NCBI GenBank assembly: GCA_964451095.1
Contig: CAYVGI010000065.1
Coordinates: 1-25,311 of the forward strand
Reading direction: 5' to 3'
Length of the DNA stretch: 25,311 nucleotides
DNA from: DAOTTY01 sp964451095
GTDB lineage: Bacteria > Chloroflexota > Anaerolineae > Aggregatilineales > Phototrophicaceae
Part shown: positions 14,950 to 23,120 of the stretch, one piece after another
Layout of the letters: every line of letters begins with the position of its first letter
Numbering within the stretch: position 1 is the stretch's first letter
The notes under the pieces: generated by a model
What the model was told of the DNA's origin: nothing
Seen by the model: only the letters and a program-made list of their open reading frames with translations
Database searches by the model: none
Translations under genes and position numbers: made by a program

Positions 14950-15921
14950 TTACCCTGCGTTTGCGCTTGTGTCTGTCTCAGGTTCGCTCTCCGGCGCGGG
15001 TTCGGCGGGCACCCCCTGCTCAACCGGAGCTTCCTCCGCAACGTCGCCCTGTGGCTCCGCGTCGGGTTCCTGCTGTGCGTCTACAGGTGCTTCCTGTTCA
15101 GGTGCGGGGTCCTCAACGGGGGGTTCGCTCACTTCCTCCGGGCTACCACCGCCGCCGCTGCCGTCATCAACAGTGCCCGCACCGCCTGTGGTTTCTTCTG
15201 GCGGTGTCTCACCAGATTCGCTGGGTTCAACAGGCTCATCGGGTTCAACAGGCTCGACCGGGTCTACCGGCTCAACGGGCTCAACGGGGTCTACCGGCTC
15301 AACGGGGTCTACTGGCTCCACCGGCTCCACCGGGTCTACAGGTTCCTCTGGTTCATCCGGCTCATCCGGCTCGTCCGGCTCTTCTGGCTGCACCGGGATT
15401 GATGTCTGCGTTGGGGTTGCTGTTGATGTTGCTGTTGCCGTAGGCGGTGCGAGCGTTGGCTCTGGCTCGTCGGTCGGTTCGGGTTCATCTGTGGGGCGCG
15501 GCGTGAGTGTGGGCGCAGGCGTGTTCGTCGGGATAATGAACTCAGTGGGGGTGTTGGTGGGCGGCGGCGGCACAAACTGGAATGGCGTCGGTCCGACGTT
15601 GGTGCGCGGCGTTGGGGTTGCGTCACGGGTTTGGGTGGGGCGCAGCGTGCGCGTCGCCGTCAGCTCTCCGCCGATGGGCGTCACGGTAACAGTGCCCTCT
15701 GTCGGCACTGCCTGCTGCCCTCGGTCAGGGTTTAGCCCGGCAACGGTGAGCAGCACCACACCGATCAGATAAAACGGTATCGTCGTCAGGATAACGCCAA
15801 AGAGCGCAATGCGCAGCGTGCGGATGCGGTTGCCGTCAGGTTCCTCCGGCGGCTGGTAGCCCGGGTAATCGGGGTAGGGTGCGTTGTTCGGGTCGTAGTT
15901 GTTCATGATCATCGGGCACAC
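14950..15921 (-). CDS. Membrane-anchored protein with long Thr-Pro and Glu-Pro stalk
   Basis: A protein of up to 323 residues. The N-terminus is cytoplasmic, Pro- and Tyr-rich (about 8-30). One membrane helix follows (about 38-62, IALFGVILTTIPFYLIGVVLL). The remainder is low-complexity: a TPT-type linker (about 70-185), then 18 consecutive xEP or xDP triplets, then an acidic Pro-, Glu- and Gly-rich tail. It has no folded outer domain and no sorting signal that I can see. The GTG at 15921 has AAGGG six bases upstream; the ATG at 15912 is an alternative. The membrane segment closely resembles that of the gene 24 bases upstream, so they are an ancient tandem pair. The role is unknown; a surface spacer or wall-associated protein is likely. 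Confidence 0.75.
   Translation of the reverse strand: MCPMIMNNYDPNNAPYPDYPGYQPPEEPDGNRIRTLRIALFGVILTTIPFYLIGVVLLTVAGLNPDRGQQAVPTEGTVTVTPIGGELTATRTLRPTQTRDATPTPRTNVGPTPFQFVPPPPTNTPTEFIIPTNTPAPTLTPRPTDEPEPTDEPEPTLAPPTATATSTATPTQTSIPVQPEEPDEPDEPDEPEEPVDPVEPVEPVDPVEPVDPVEPVEPVDPVEPVEPDEPVEPSESGETPPEETTGGAGTVDDGSGGGGSPEEVSEPPVEDPAPEQEAPVDAQQEPDAEPQGDVAEEAPVEQGVPAEPAPESEPETDTSANAG
15222..15388. repeat. 9-base tandem repeat coding for 18 Glu/Asp-Pro triplets
   Basis: Degenerate 9-base units, on the plus strand of the type gggtctacc or ggctcaacg, run for about 160 bases. On the coding (minus) strand they give units such as VEP, VDP and DEP. The units vary mainly at the first codon and at third positions, as expected from repeat expansion followed by drift under selection for acidic-Pro content. 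Confidence 0.8.
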
Positions 15922-15945
15922 CGTGCGCCCTTGTCTCCTAAAAGG

Positions 15946-16446
15946 CTAGTTGCTCCCAAACGGAATGAGCGTCGCGGTCGCGGCAGGTGCGTTCGTGGGC
16001 ACGGGCGTGTTCGTTGCGAAGGATGTGTTGGTCGGGAAGGGTGTGTTGGTGGCGGCAGGCGTATTCGTCGGGATGGGCGTGTTCGTCCGGGTGGGTGTAT
16101 TCGTCACACGCGGGATTGCTGTTGCGGGCACCCCAAAGCCCGATGTCGGCGTTGCCGTTACGGGCGCAGGCGTGAACGTCGCGATCACCGTGTTGGTTGG
16201 CGTCTGCGTCACGGCGGCGGGCGGCTCGGTCGCAAATTCATCGCGGGTAGCGGTTGGTGTGTTCGTCGGGATTGTATCGACACCACGGGGTGCCACCGCC
16301 CACAAGATTGCCCCGGCGCAATAAAACGGCAGGGTCGCGGCGATGATGCCACCGAAGATAATGCGGTAGCGGTGGCGGCGCTCTTCTACCCGGGTGCGGC
16401 GCTCTACTGCCGCGCTAACGGATTCGCGTTCAGGTCGTGCTCTCAT
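15946..16446 (-). CDS. Membrane-anchored protein with Thr-Pro stalk
   Basis: A 166-residue protein. A highly charged cytoplasmic head (about 1-27, Arg- and Glu-rich) is followed by one membrane helix (about 29-52, IIFGGIIAATLPFYCAGAILWAV). The rest is a Thr-, Pro- and Asn-rich outer region full of TNTPxPTNT-type units. The head is positive, which sets the N-in orientation. The membrane segment matches the next gene's in pattern (R-I-x-F-G-x-I-x2-T-x-P-F-Y-x2-G), which shows that the two are paralogues. It has its own promoter at 16497-16524 and probably leads an operon with 14950-15921. Function unknown. Confidence 0.75.
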   Translation of the reverse strand: MRARPERESVSAAVERRTRVEERRHRYRIIFGGIIAATLPFYCAGAILWAVAPRGVDTIPTNTPTATRDEFATEPPAAVTQTPTNTVIATFTPAPVTATPTSGFGVPATAIPRVTNTPTRTNTPIPTNTPAATNTPFPTNTSFATNTPVPTNAPAATATLIPFGSN

Positions 16447-16496
16447 GGCGAGATGGTTCGTCCTTGCGTGTCGGTTGGCGTGCTTGCTACACCATC

Positions 16497-16524
16497 ATTA
16501 TACGCCCGTGTGCATCTTAAACAA
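16497..16524 (-). promoter_or_regulatory. Promoter of the stalk-protein gene pair
   Basis: On the minus strand, TTGTTT (16524-16519) and TATAAT (16502-16497) are 16 bases apart. The start point would lie about 45 bases before the ATG at 16446. The rest of the 16447-16678 divergent gap is AT-richer than the surroundings (for example ttttaacaatatttacaat near 16596-16614) and must hold the control region of the VirD4-like gene. No clear pair of boxes is seen for that strand. Confidence 0.7.
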
Positions 16525-16678
16525 ATTCGTGCTGGCGCGGCAGCACCGTAGGGCAAACGGTGGGTATGCCTGCATGGGGGAGATAGTGACATCATTTTAA
16601 CAATATTTACAATCTTCGTAACACGCTACAGCGGTATCATAGGTGTACTCTGTTTGGCTAACCCTTGAGTGTATTTTC

Positions 16679-17935
16679 ATGAACCCTACCCCACCTAGTC
16701 CGCCTTCCATCTTGCTTAGCTCCCGCACCAGCGGCACAGAACCCATCCGCTACAGCGGCGACGCCCACCTGATGACTGTTGCGCCGACGGGCGCGGGCAA
16801 GGGACGCTCGGTGATCATCCCCTCGCTGCTCACCTACCCCGGTCCTGTCATCGTGGTAGACCCGAAAGGCGAGAACTATGCCGTCACCGCCCGCAAGCGC
16901 CGCGCCATGGGGCAGCACGTCGTCAAGCTAGACCCATTCAACGTCATCAACGACGGTCCGAAGGACTCGTTCAACCCGTTCGACATGTTCGACTACACCC
17001 GCACCTCTCCCAACGACGACGCCCGTATGCTGGCGGAACTCGTCATGCTGGAGAAAAGCTCCCCGCGTGACCCGTTCTGGGACAATTGGGCAAGCACCGT
17101 CATCAGCGGCATGGCAATCTACCTGGCGACCTCCCCCGCCAGCGAAGACCCCGCCAAGCGCAGCTTCGGTGCCATGCGCGATATGATCTACAACAACGAC
17201 AGCGTGTATGGCATGGCAAAGCTGCTGGACGAACAAGGCAGCACTATGGACAAAGAGGCGTACCAGGAGATTGGCGCGTTCCTGTCCATCAGCGCAGACA
17301 ATACCCGCAGCGGTGTGCTGGCAACGGTGCAGCAGTACCTGCGGCTTTTCGGCAGCCCCACCGTGCGCAAAGCCCTGGAACTTACCACATTTGACCTGGA
17401 GCAAATCGTCAAAGGCGGCGAACTCACCATCTACATCATCATCCCGCCGAACAAGCTCAACTCCCACCGGGCGCTGTTCCGGCTTTGGGTGGGCAGCTTA
17501 CTGGCGCTGGTCGCACATCGCACCACCCTCCCACCGATGAATACGCTGTTTTTAATCGACGAGGCGGCACAGCTAGGGCATCTCTCGCTGTTGCAGCAGG
17601 CAAAAACGCTGCTGCGCGGCTATGGGCTGCAAGCGTGGAGCTTTTGGCAGGACATCAGCCAGATTAAAAAGCTGTACCCCACAGATTGGGTCACGATGGT
17701 GAACAACAGTGCGGTGCTGCAACTGTTTGGCGTGCGCAACCACCTGATGGTGAAGGAATTTGCCGAAATCGCCGGGCTGGAAAAAAGCGCCGTGCAGTCC
17801 ATCCGCCCGGAGCAGCAAATTTTGATTGTGGACGGCGAACCGCACGTTTGCCGCCGCCCGGACTACCTCCACGACAAGCAGTTCGCCGGGCAGTGGGATC
17901 CGAACCCGTACTACGCGCAGTTCCGGTCACGTTAG
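16679..17935 (+). CDS. VirD4/TraG-like ATPase (type IV coupling protein family), no membrane anchor
   Basis: A 418-residue soluble protein. The ATG at 16679 (MNPTPP) is chosen because the sequence upstream of it in the open frame is not family-like; no strong ribosome site is seen. Family features: Walker A VAPTGAGKGRS (about 34-44, Lys41), VVDPKGENY (about 59-67), the region WDNWASTVISGMAIYL, and Walker B LFLIDEAAQLGHL with Asp294 and Glu295. The C-terminal part holds a conserved RNHLMVKEFAEIAG segment. Coupling proteins are hexameric motors that feed DNA or protein into type IV secretion channels. Here the usual N-terminal membrane helices are absent and no relaxase or channel gene lies nearby. 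A role in DNA handling other than conjugation, or as an orphan, is possible. Confidence 0.88.
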   Translation: MNPTPPSPPSILLSSRTSGTEPIRYSGDAHLMTVAPTGAGKGRSVIIPSLLTYPGPVIVVDPKGENYAVTARKRRAMGQHVVKLDPFNVINDGPKDSFNPFDMFDYTRTSPNDDARMLAELVMLEKSSPRDPFWDNWASTVISGMAIYLATSPASEDPAKRSFGAMRDMIYNNDSVYGMAKLLDEQGSTMDKEAYQEIGAFLSISADNTRSGVLATVQQYLRLFGSPTVRKALELTTFDLEQIVKGGELTIYIIIPPNKLNSHRALFRLWVGSLLALVAHRTTLPPMNTLFLIDEAAQLGHLSLLQQAKTLLRGYGLQAWSFWQDISQIKKLYPTDWVTMVNNSAVLQLFGVRNHLMVKEFAEIAGLEKSAVQSIRPEQQILIVDGEPHVCRRPDYLHDKQFAGQWDPNPYYAQFRSR

Positions 17936-17976
17936 CGTGTTAAAATAGCATCACGTACACACGCGGAGCACACACA

Positions 17977-18531
17977 ATGGCACTTGAAAAGCAGCGGCTC
18001 ACGGTAGAGGCGTTTTGGGAGCAGTACGCCGGGCAACCATATGAACTGGTGGATGGGGAGGCAGTCTACGTGGCACCAGCAGGTTATGAAGCATCCAACA
18101 TCGCATTGCGCTTAGGCGCATATTTGATTCTCTTCGTCGAAGAAAATGACTTAGGCGGTGTTACGGCAGCAGACGGTGGCTACACGCTAGATGACGACAA
18201 CATGCGTGCCCCCGATGTTGCCTATGTACGTAAAGAGCGACTGGTTACCCAACCGGATTTGAAGAAATTCGTAGTTGGTGCACCCGACCTCGCTGTGGAA
18301 GTGGTGTCGCCCACAGACCGCGCCGCCGATGTGCAAAACAAGGTGCGCTTGTACCTGGAACGTGGTGTGCGGCTGGTGTGGGTGGTCTACCCTGGCACAC
18401 GCGAGGTGGTCATCCACCGCCCAGACCGCACCGCCCAAACGCTGACCGCCACCGATATGCTGAACGGCGAAGACGTGCTGCCCGGTTTCACACTGCCGCT
18501 TGCCACGCTGTTCCATGGCATAAGCAACTAG
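17977..18531 (+). CDS. Uma2 family (DUF820) putative endonuclease
   Basis: A 184-residue protein with the PD-(D/E)XK-type core of Uma2: YELVDGE (about 22-28), APDVAYV with Asp80, LAVEVVSPTD with Glu108, and Lys122 in NKVRLYLERGVRLVWVVYP. The expected active-site set is therefore intact. These proteins are common in multicellular and filamentous bacteria, often in many copies, and their biological role is not established. GGAG lies nine bases before the ATG, and a TAAAAT at 17941-17946 may be its -10 box. The gene follows the VirD4-like gene by 41 bases. Confidence 0.9.
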   Translation: MALEKQRLTVEAFWEQYAGQPYELVDGEAVYVAPAGYEASNIALRLGAYLILFVEENDLGGVTAADGGYTLDDDNMRAPDVAYVRKERLVTQPDLKKFVVGAPDLAVEVVSPTDRAADVQNKVRLYLERGVRLVWVVYPGTREVVIHRPDRTAQTLTATDMLNGEDVLPGFTLPLATLFHGISN

Positions 18532-18570
18532 CCGCCTGCCCGCAAACGCACACCCACAGTTAATGCGATT

Positions 18571-18581
18571 TGCTATATAAT
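18571..18581 (+). promoter_or_regulatory. Extended -10 promoter of mfd
   Basis: TGCTATATAAT contains both a TGN-TATATA extended -10 arrangement and an overlapping perfect TATAAT (18576-18581). No good -35 box is seen 16-18 bases upstream, which suits an extended -10 promoter. The leader to the preferred mfd start would be about 95 bases. Confidence 0.6.
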
Positions 18582-18601
18582 TCGTGTTCTAATACAGCCT
18601 G

Positions 18602-18646
18602 AAAACACACCGGGATGCCCCCTATTTTGCGCACTCCGGCTGTTTT
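18602..18646. repeat. Inverted repeat in the mfd leader
   Basis: AAAACA (18602-18607) pairs with TGTTTT (18641-18646), and CCGG (18610-18613) pairs with CCGG (18636-18639), across a 22-base loop. It would form in the mfd leader, or could weakly end the upstream Uma2 transcript. The large loop and unequal internal bulge make it a modest candidate. Confidence 0.4.
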
Positions 18647-18682
18647 ATGTTCCTAAAATCTGTTCGTATGCCCGGAGCCACC

Positions 18683-21600
18683 ATGCACTTACCCGGTTTG
18701 CTGCACACCCTGAGAGAAACCCCCGCCTACCGTAACCTGCTAGACCACCTGCGCGGCGCAGCCGCCACCCAAGACCTCGCGCTGGGTGTGCTGCGGGCGG
18801 CACGCCCATATGTACTGGCGGCGCTCGCCACAGATTGGGACGGTCCGGTGTTGTTCGTCACTGCCCGCCCGGAACATGCTTACAACGCCGCCGAGCAACT
18901 GCCTGTGTGGATGCCGACCGACCGCGTGGCACGTTTTAGTGAACCGACCGCCGCCTTCTACGAGCGCTCTGCCTGGGGAGATACCGCCATCAGCGGGCGC
19001 ATCGCGGCGCTGTCTGCATTGATGGACGACCGCCCGCACACCCCGCACCCGGTGGTGGTCACATCTGCGCGGGCGCTGATGCAGCGCACCCTGCCCGCAA
19101 ACACATTCCGTAACACCACCATCACCCTACAAGCGGGCAAGCAGTATGATCCGCTGCGCCTGTTGGAGAACCTGAGCGGCATCGGCTACGAGAGCGTATC
19201 GCTAGTGGTGGAACCGGGCACGTACAGCAAGCGCGGCGGCATCGTGGATGTGTACCCGGTGACGGCGACCGAACCCGTGCGGATCGACTTTTTCGACGAT
19301 GAAGTTGAAAGCATCCGCCCGTTTGACCCTGACACCCAGCGCTCGTCCGCCAGCTTGCAAACCGTGCGCATCACCCCGGCGCGGGAGGCACTGCCCGCGC
19401 AAACGCCACCGCTCGCCGCCTACCTTGCCGATTGGTTCGGCTCCCTGGCGGAAAACACTGACGACAACACCAGCCCCGTCAATGACGCGGCACTGCTGCA
19501 AACCGGGGCAGGCTTCGCGTTTATTGAGCACTATCTGCCGTATCTGTATCCGCACCCGGTGAGCCTGCTGGACTACGCCGCTGATGATGCGCTGATTGTA
19601 GTGGACGACTGGGACGCGCTGCGCGACACCGTAGAGGGGCTGGAAGACGACGCCGAAACCAACCGCGCCGATAAGCTCTCCCTGAACGAACTGCCGCCGG
19701 ACCACCCGCGCCCGTACCTCACCTGGGCGGAACTGGAAGCAGCACTGAGTGAGCGCCGCGTGACGCGCCTGGGTACCTCTCACACCATGGACGCTGACGC
19801 CGAGAGCGCCGTCGGTGCCGGACCGACATTGTTCGGTGGGCTGTTCGCCCCCGGAGAGCGCTTCGGCGGGATGCTGAAGCCAATGCTGCGCAAGGTGCGC
19901 GACCTGCGCGACGACCAGGAGCGCGTCGTGATCGTCACAGAACAAGCGCACCGCATTAGCGACCTGTGGCGCGAGAGTGAAGGCTATGCCCCGTTGGTGG
20001 ACAATGTGACCACCCCGCCAAACCCCGGTGCACCGCAGTTTGTGCACGGCGTGCTGCGCGAGGGTTGGTCGCTGTTAGGCGCAGATAACAAGCACCTGCA
20101 CCTGTTCACGGATGCGGAGGTGTTCGGCTGGCGCCGGGCAGAGCCACGCCGCCGCAAAGTCGCCAAACGTGCCCGCACCCGTGCCCGTGTAGAGTATATG
20201 GACTGGCAAGAGGGTGACTACATCGTGCATGAGGACTATGGGGTAGGGCAGTTCGCCGGGACGAAGCGCCGCACCATCGAGGGCATTGAGCGTGAGTACC
20301 TGCTGGTGACTTACGCAAAGGGGTCGCAGTTGTTCGTGCCCATCCACCAGGCAGACCGGGTAACACGCTACGTCGGCCCCGACGAAAAGCCGCCGCAGCT
20401 TACCCTGCTGGGCGGGCAGGAGTGGGACAAAACCCGTGCCAAGGCGCAGAAGAACGTCGAGGAAGAAGCGAAGGAACTGCTGGCGCTCTATGCAGAACGT
20501 GCCCGCACCCCTGGCTACGCCTTCAGCCCAGATTCACCCTGGCAGAACGAACTCGAGGCGTCTTTCCCCTACATCGAGACGGAAGACCAACTGCGTGCAG
20601 TGCACGAAACCAAGAGCGACATGGAGCGCCCCCACCCCATGGACCGGCTCATCTGCGGGGACGCAGGCTACGGCAAGACTGAGGTCGCAGTGCGGGCGGC
20701 GTTTAAGGCAATCCAGGATGGCAAGCAGGTTGCTGTGCTGGTGCCCACTACTGTGCTCGCCCAGCAGCACTACGAGACGTTCAGTGAGCGTATGGCGGCG
20801 TTCCCTGTCACGGTAGAGCAGCTCAGCCGCTTTCGCACGACGGACGAGCAAAACAAAACCGTTGACCGCATTGCCAGCGGCGAAGTGGACGTGATCGTGG
20901 GCACGCACCGCATCCTCAGCAAGGACATCCGCTTTAAGGAGCTAGGGCTGGTCGTCATTGACGAAGAACAGCGCTTTGGCGTCAAGCAGAAGGAGCACTT
21001 TAAAAAGCTGCGCACCCAGGTCGATGTGCTCACGCTAACGGCAACGCCCATCCCGCGCACCATGCAAATGGCACTCGGCGGCGTGCGCGACATCAGCATG
21101 ATCCAAACGCCACCAGAAGAGCGCCTGCCCGTCATTACGCACGTCGGTCCGTCCGACCGCAAGCTGATACGTGCCGCCGTCACGCGGGAGCTAGAGCGCG
21201 GCGGGCAGGTGTTTTTTGTGCACAACCGCGTTCGTACCATCCAAACCGTGCGCGACCAGCTAGAGGGCATCGTGCCGGAGGCGCGCGTAGTGGTCGCGCA
21301 CGGGCAGATGGACGGGCGCACGCTCGGCGCGATCATGCGGGCGTTTGCACGCGGGGAGCACGACGTGCTGCTGGCGACATCCATTATTGAGAGTGGCATT
21401 GACATCCCTAACGCCAACACGCTCATCGTAGACCGGGCGGACTGGTTCGGGCTGGCGCAGCTTTACCAGATTCGGGGGCGCGTGGGGCGCGGCGCACAGC
21501 AAGCATACGCTTACATCTTCCACCCGCCGCACAACAAGCTCACCGCAGAGGCACGCGCCCGCCTGGAAACCATCTCGGAGAACACACAGCTTGGCGCGGG

Positions 21601-22237
21601 CTTCCAGATTGCGCTGCGTGACCTGGAAATTCGCGGTGCGGGCGACATTCTCTCTACCAAGCAGAGCGGGCAGGTGGCGGCGGTGGGCTTGTACCTGTAC
21701 ACGCAAATGCTGGCGAACATCGTCACGCGGCTGAAGCAAGAGCAGGCAGAATCCCCCACAGAGAGCACACCCAAGCCCACTACTTCGGAAAGCGTCATCC
21801 TCGACCTGCCCACGCCTGCCTACATCCCCACAGACTGGATACCGGAGATGGCGCTGCGGCTGCAAATCTATCGGCGCATTGCCGCCCTAGAGACACGCGA
21901 CCAGGTGGACGCCATGCGTGAGGAACTGCAAGACCGCTTTGGCACGCTGCCACCAGCAGTAGTGGGGTTGCTCTATCAAATTGATGTGAAGATACTGGCG
22001 ATGCAAGCGGGCGCGACTGCCGTGCAGCACCGCAACGAGAAGGTACGCATTCGCCTGCCCTACCTGCCGACGATTGACCGCCGGGCACTAGGGCACCAGC
22101 TTGGGGAGGACATTACGGTGACGCGCACAGCAGTGGAAATGCCGCTGTACCTAGAAGATATGGGCAGTTGGCAGCCGAACCTGCTCGCCCTGCTGCAAAA
22201 GCTGGCGCTAGGGATGCAGGAGCAGGTTGTGGGCTAG
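18683..22237 (+). CDS. mfd: Transcription-repair coupling factor
   Basis: Mfd removes RNA polymerase stalled at DNA lesions and recruits UvrA. The product is 1184 residues, normal for the family. The ATG at 18683 (MHLPGLL) has GGAG five bases upstream; upstream ATGs at 18647 and 18668 have no such site. Domains in order: the UvrB-like N-terminal region (about 20-330, with EPGTYSKRGGIVDVYP), the RNA-polymerase-interaction (CarD-like) domain from WQEGDYIVHEDYGVGQF (about 508), helicase Walker A GDAGYGKTE with Lys665, DEEQ at 760-763 followed by RFGVKQ, the motif TATPIPRTMQMAL, helicase lobe 2 with TSIIESGIDIPNANT, QIRGRVGRG, the TRG region, and a C-terminal TRCF domain (about 1030-1170). It stands alone with its own extended -10 promoter and shows no frame damage. 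Confidence 0.97.
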   Translation: MHLPGLLHTLRETPAYRNLLDHLRGAAATQDLALGVLRAARPYVLAALATDWDGPVLFVTARPEHAYNAAEQLPVWMPTDRVARFSEPTAAFYERSAWGDTAISGRIAALSALMDDRPHTPHPVVVTSARALMQRTLPANTFRNTTITLQAGKQYDPLRLLENLSGIGYESVSLVVEPGTYSKRGGIVDVYPVTATEPVRIDFFDDEVESIRPFDPDTQRSSASLQTVRITPAREALPAQTPPLAAYLADWFGSLAENTDDNTSPVNDAALLQTGAGFAFIEHYLPYLYPHPVSLLDYAADDALIVVDDWDALRDTVEGLEDDAETNRADKLSLNELPPDHPRPYLTWAELEAALSERRVTRLGTSHTMDADAESAVGAGPTLFGGLFAPGERFGGMLKPMLRKVRDLRDDQERVVIVTEQAHRISDLWRESEGYAPLVDNVTTPPNPGAPQFVHGVLREGWSLLGADNKHLHLFTDAEVFGWRRAEPRRRKVAKRARTRARVEYMDWQEGDYIVHEDYGVGQFAGTKRRTIEGIEREYLLVTYAKGSQLFVPIHQADRVTRYVGPDEKPPQLTLLGGQEWDKTRAKAQKNVEEEAKELLALYAERARTPGYAFSPDSPWQNELEASFPYIETEDQLRAVHETKSDMERPHPMDRLICGDAGYGKTEVAVRAAFKAIQDGKQVAVLVPTTVLAQQHYETFSERMAAFPVTVEQLSRFRTTDEQNKTVDRIASGEVDVIVGTHRILSKDIRFKELGLVVIDEEQRFGVKQKEHFKKLRTQVDVLTLTATPIPRTMQMALGGVRDISMIQTPPEERLPVITHVGPSDRKLIRAAVTRELERGGQVFFVHNRVRTIQTVRDQLEGIVPEARVVVAHGQMDGRTLGAIMRAFARGEHDVLLATSIIESGIDIPNANTLIVDRADWFGLAQLYQIRGRVGRGAQQAYAYIFHPPHNKLTAEARARLETISENTQLGAGFQIALRDLEIRGAGDILSTKQSGQVAAVGLYLYTQMLANIVTRLKQEQAESPTESTPKPTTSESVILDLPTPAYIPTDWIPEMALRLQIYRRIAALETRDQVDAMREELQDRFGTLPPAVVGLLYQIDVKILAMQAGATAVQHRNEKVRIRLPYLPTIDRRALGHQLGEDITVTRTAVEMPLYLEDMGSWQPNLLALLQKLALGMQEQVVG

Positions 22238-22246
22238 TGTGCTGGG

Positions 22247-23014
22247 TTACTGTGCGGGCGCAACGTTGAAGTGCCCTTTGAGCTGCTTATACATCGCGTC
22301 TGCGCCGTCCTTTAACGAGATGACCTCGACTTTGCCGCCCTGCACAATCGCTTTGATCATCGCAGTGTCGAACGCTTTGGTCTTGCTGGCGCGGGCGATG
22401 GTATCGGCACTGCGCCCGCTGCCGTCCACCACAATGACGGGGATGGCACGCTCGCCGCGTGCGGAGGCGATGTACACGTCGTACTGGGCGATCTTGCCGC
22501 CGTTGATGAGAATGCCGCACCCTGGCAGCACCCCACGTGTGAACGCCCGCACTGCCCCCACGATCATGTCGCTTTCCGCACCCCAGTGGTCATCGTCCAC
22601 CAGAATCATGTGCGAGTGGTTGGGTTCGAGTGTCGTGCGCGTCTGGTCGCCTGTTGGCTTCATGCCGGGGTACAGCACTTTGTCCGCCGGGGCACAGCCC
22701 ACCAGCGGGAAACGATTTCCTAGTTTGTGCCGTGCCCGCCCCATCATCTGCATAATGCCCACGTCTGTGCCACCGTCCACCACCACAATATTGTGCTCTG
22801 CCGCGAACCGAGCGATGCCCTGCTCCACTATGGCGTAGGTCTGTGCCATTGCCTTGTCTTCCATGGCGGATGCCCCACCGGAGAGAAACAACGCGGGCAG
22901 TGGCTCCGCGATGCCGAGCTTGGAAACGACCTCTAGTGCATCAGCATAGGGTGAGGCGTGCACGACATGGGCGGTGTTGCCGTTAGGAAAACGCAGCGGT
23001 GGGAGGGTTTGCAT
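22247..23014 (-). CDS. TRPM-type SLOG domain protein (LSDAT-like)
   Basis: A 255-residue soluble protein. It reads as the prokaryotic SLOG-in-TRPM (LSDAT) family: PALFLSGGAS (about 40-49), NIVVVDGGTDVGIMQMMG (about 75-92), FPLVGCAPADKVLYPG (about 102-117), LEPNHSHMILVDDDHWGAES (129-148), and ILINGGKIAQYD (168-179). The Gly-rich loops suit binding of a nucleotide-derived ligand such as an ADP-ribose or NAD-type compound, as proposed for SLOG proteins; the actual ligand is unknown. No effector domain is fused, so it is a single-domain sensor or an enzyme on such nucleotides. The ATG at 23014 has AGGA about seven bases upstream. It is convergent with mfd, 9 bases apart, with no terminator between them. 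Confidence 0.8.
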   Translation of the reverse strand: MQTLPPLRFPNGNTAHVVHASPYADALEVVSKLGIAEPLPALFLSGGASAMEDKAMAQTYAIVEQGIARFAAEHNIVVVDGGTDVGIMQMMGRARHKLGNRFPLVGCAPADKVLYPGMKPTGDQTRTTLEPNHSHMILVDDDHWGAESDMIVGAVRAFTRGVLPGCGILINGGKIAQYDVYIASARGERAIPVIVVDGSGRSADTIARASKTKAFDTAMIKAIVQGGKVEVISLKDGADAMYKQLKGHFNVAPAQ

Positions 23015-23052
23015 GGCACAGTCCTGTTGAATGAGGGAATCATTATGGGAGT

Positions 23053-23058
23053 ATTATA
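23053..23058 (-). promoter_or_regulatory. Likely -10 box of the SLOG gene
   Basis: A perfect TATAAT on the minus strand (cgTATAATac), about 40 bases before the ATG at 23014. No strong -35 match lies at 16-18 bases, so only the -10 is claimed. Confidence 0.45.
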
Positions 23059-23120
23059 CGAAACTTTGCCTTGCCAAAGACGTTACAAAAAATTGAAGTT
23101 TCATGATTTTAACCCCCTCA

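Noticed and set aside
15222..15388. Regularly spaced short repeats considered as a CRISPR array
   Set aside because: The units are 9 bases without unique spacers, lie in frame in a coding region and encode Glu-Pro triplets; no cas genes are nearby.
14969..15772. Plus-strand open frame with Gly-Ser-Thr collagen-like repeats
   Set aside because: It is antisense to the Glu-Pro and Thr-Pro stalk protein. The repeated composition is a shadow of the 9-base repeat, and the minus strand has a membrane helix and a ribosome site.
15950..16324. Plus-strand Val-Gly-rich open frame
   Set aside because: Antisense shadow of the Thr-Pro stalk of the gene at 15946-16446.
16679..17935. Considered as evidence of an integrated conjugative element
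   Set aside because: Only the coupling-type ATPase is present; no relaxase, channel genes, integrase or attachment repeats are seen, and mfd and other core genes adjoin it.
19202..20047. Minus-strand frame of 281 codons inside mfd
   Set aside because: High-GC antisense open frame without recognisable motifs; mfd is intact through the region.
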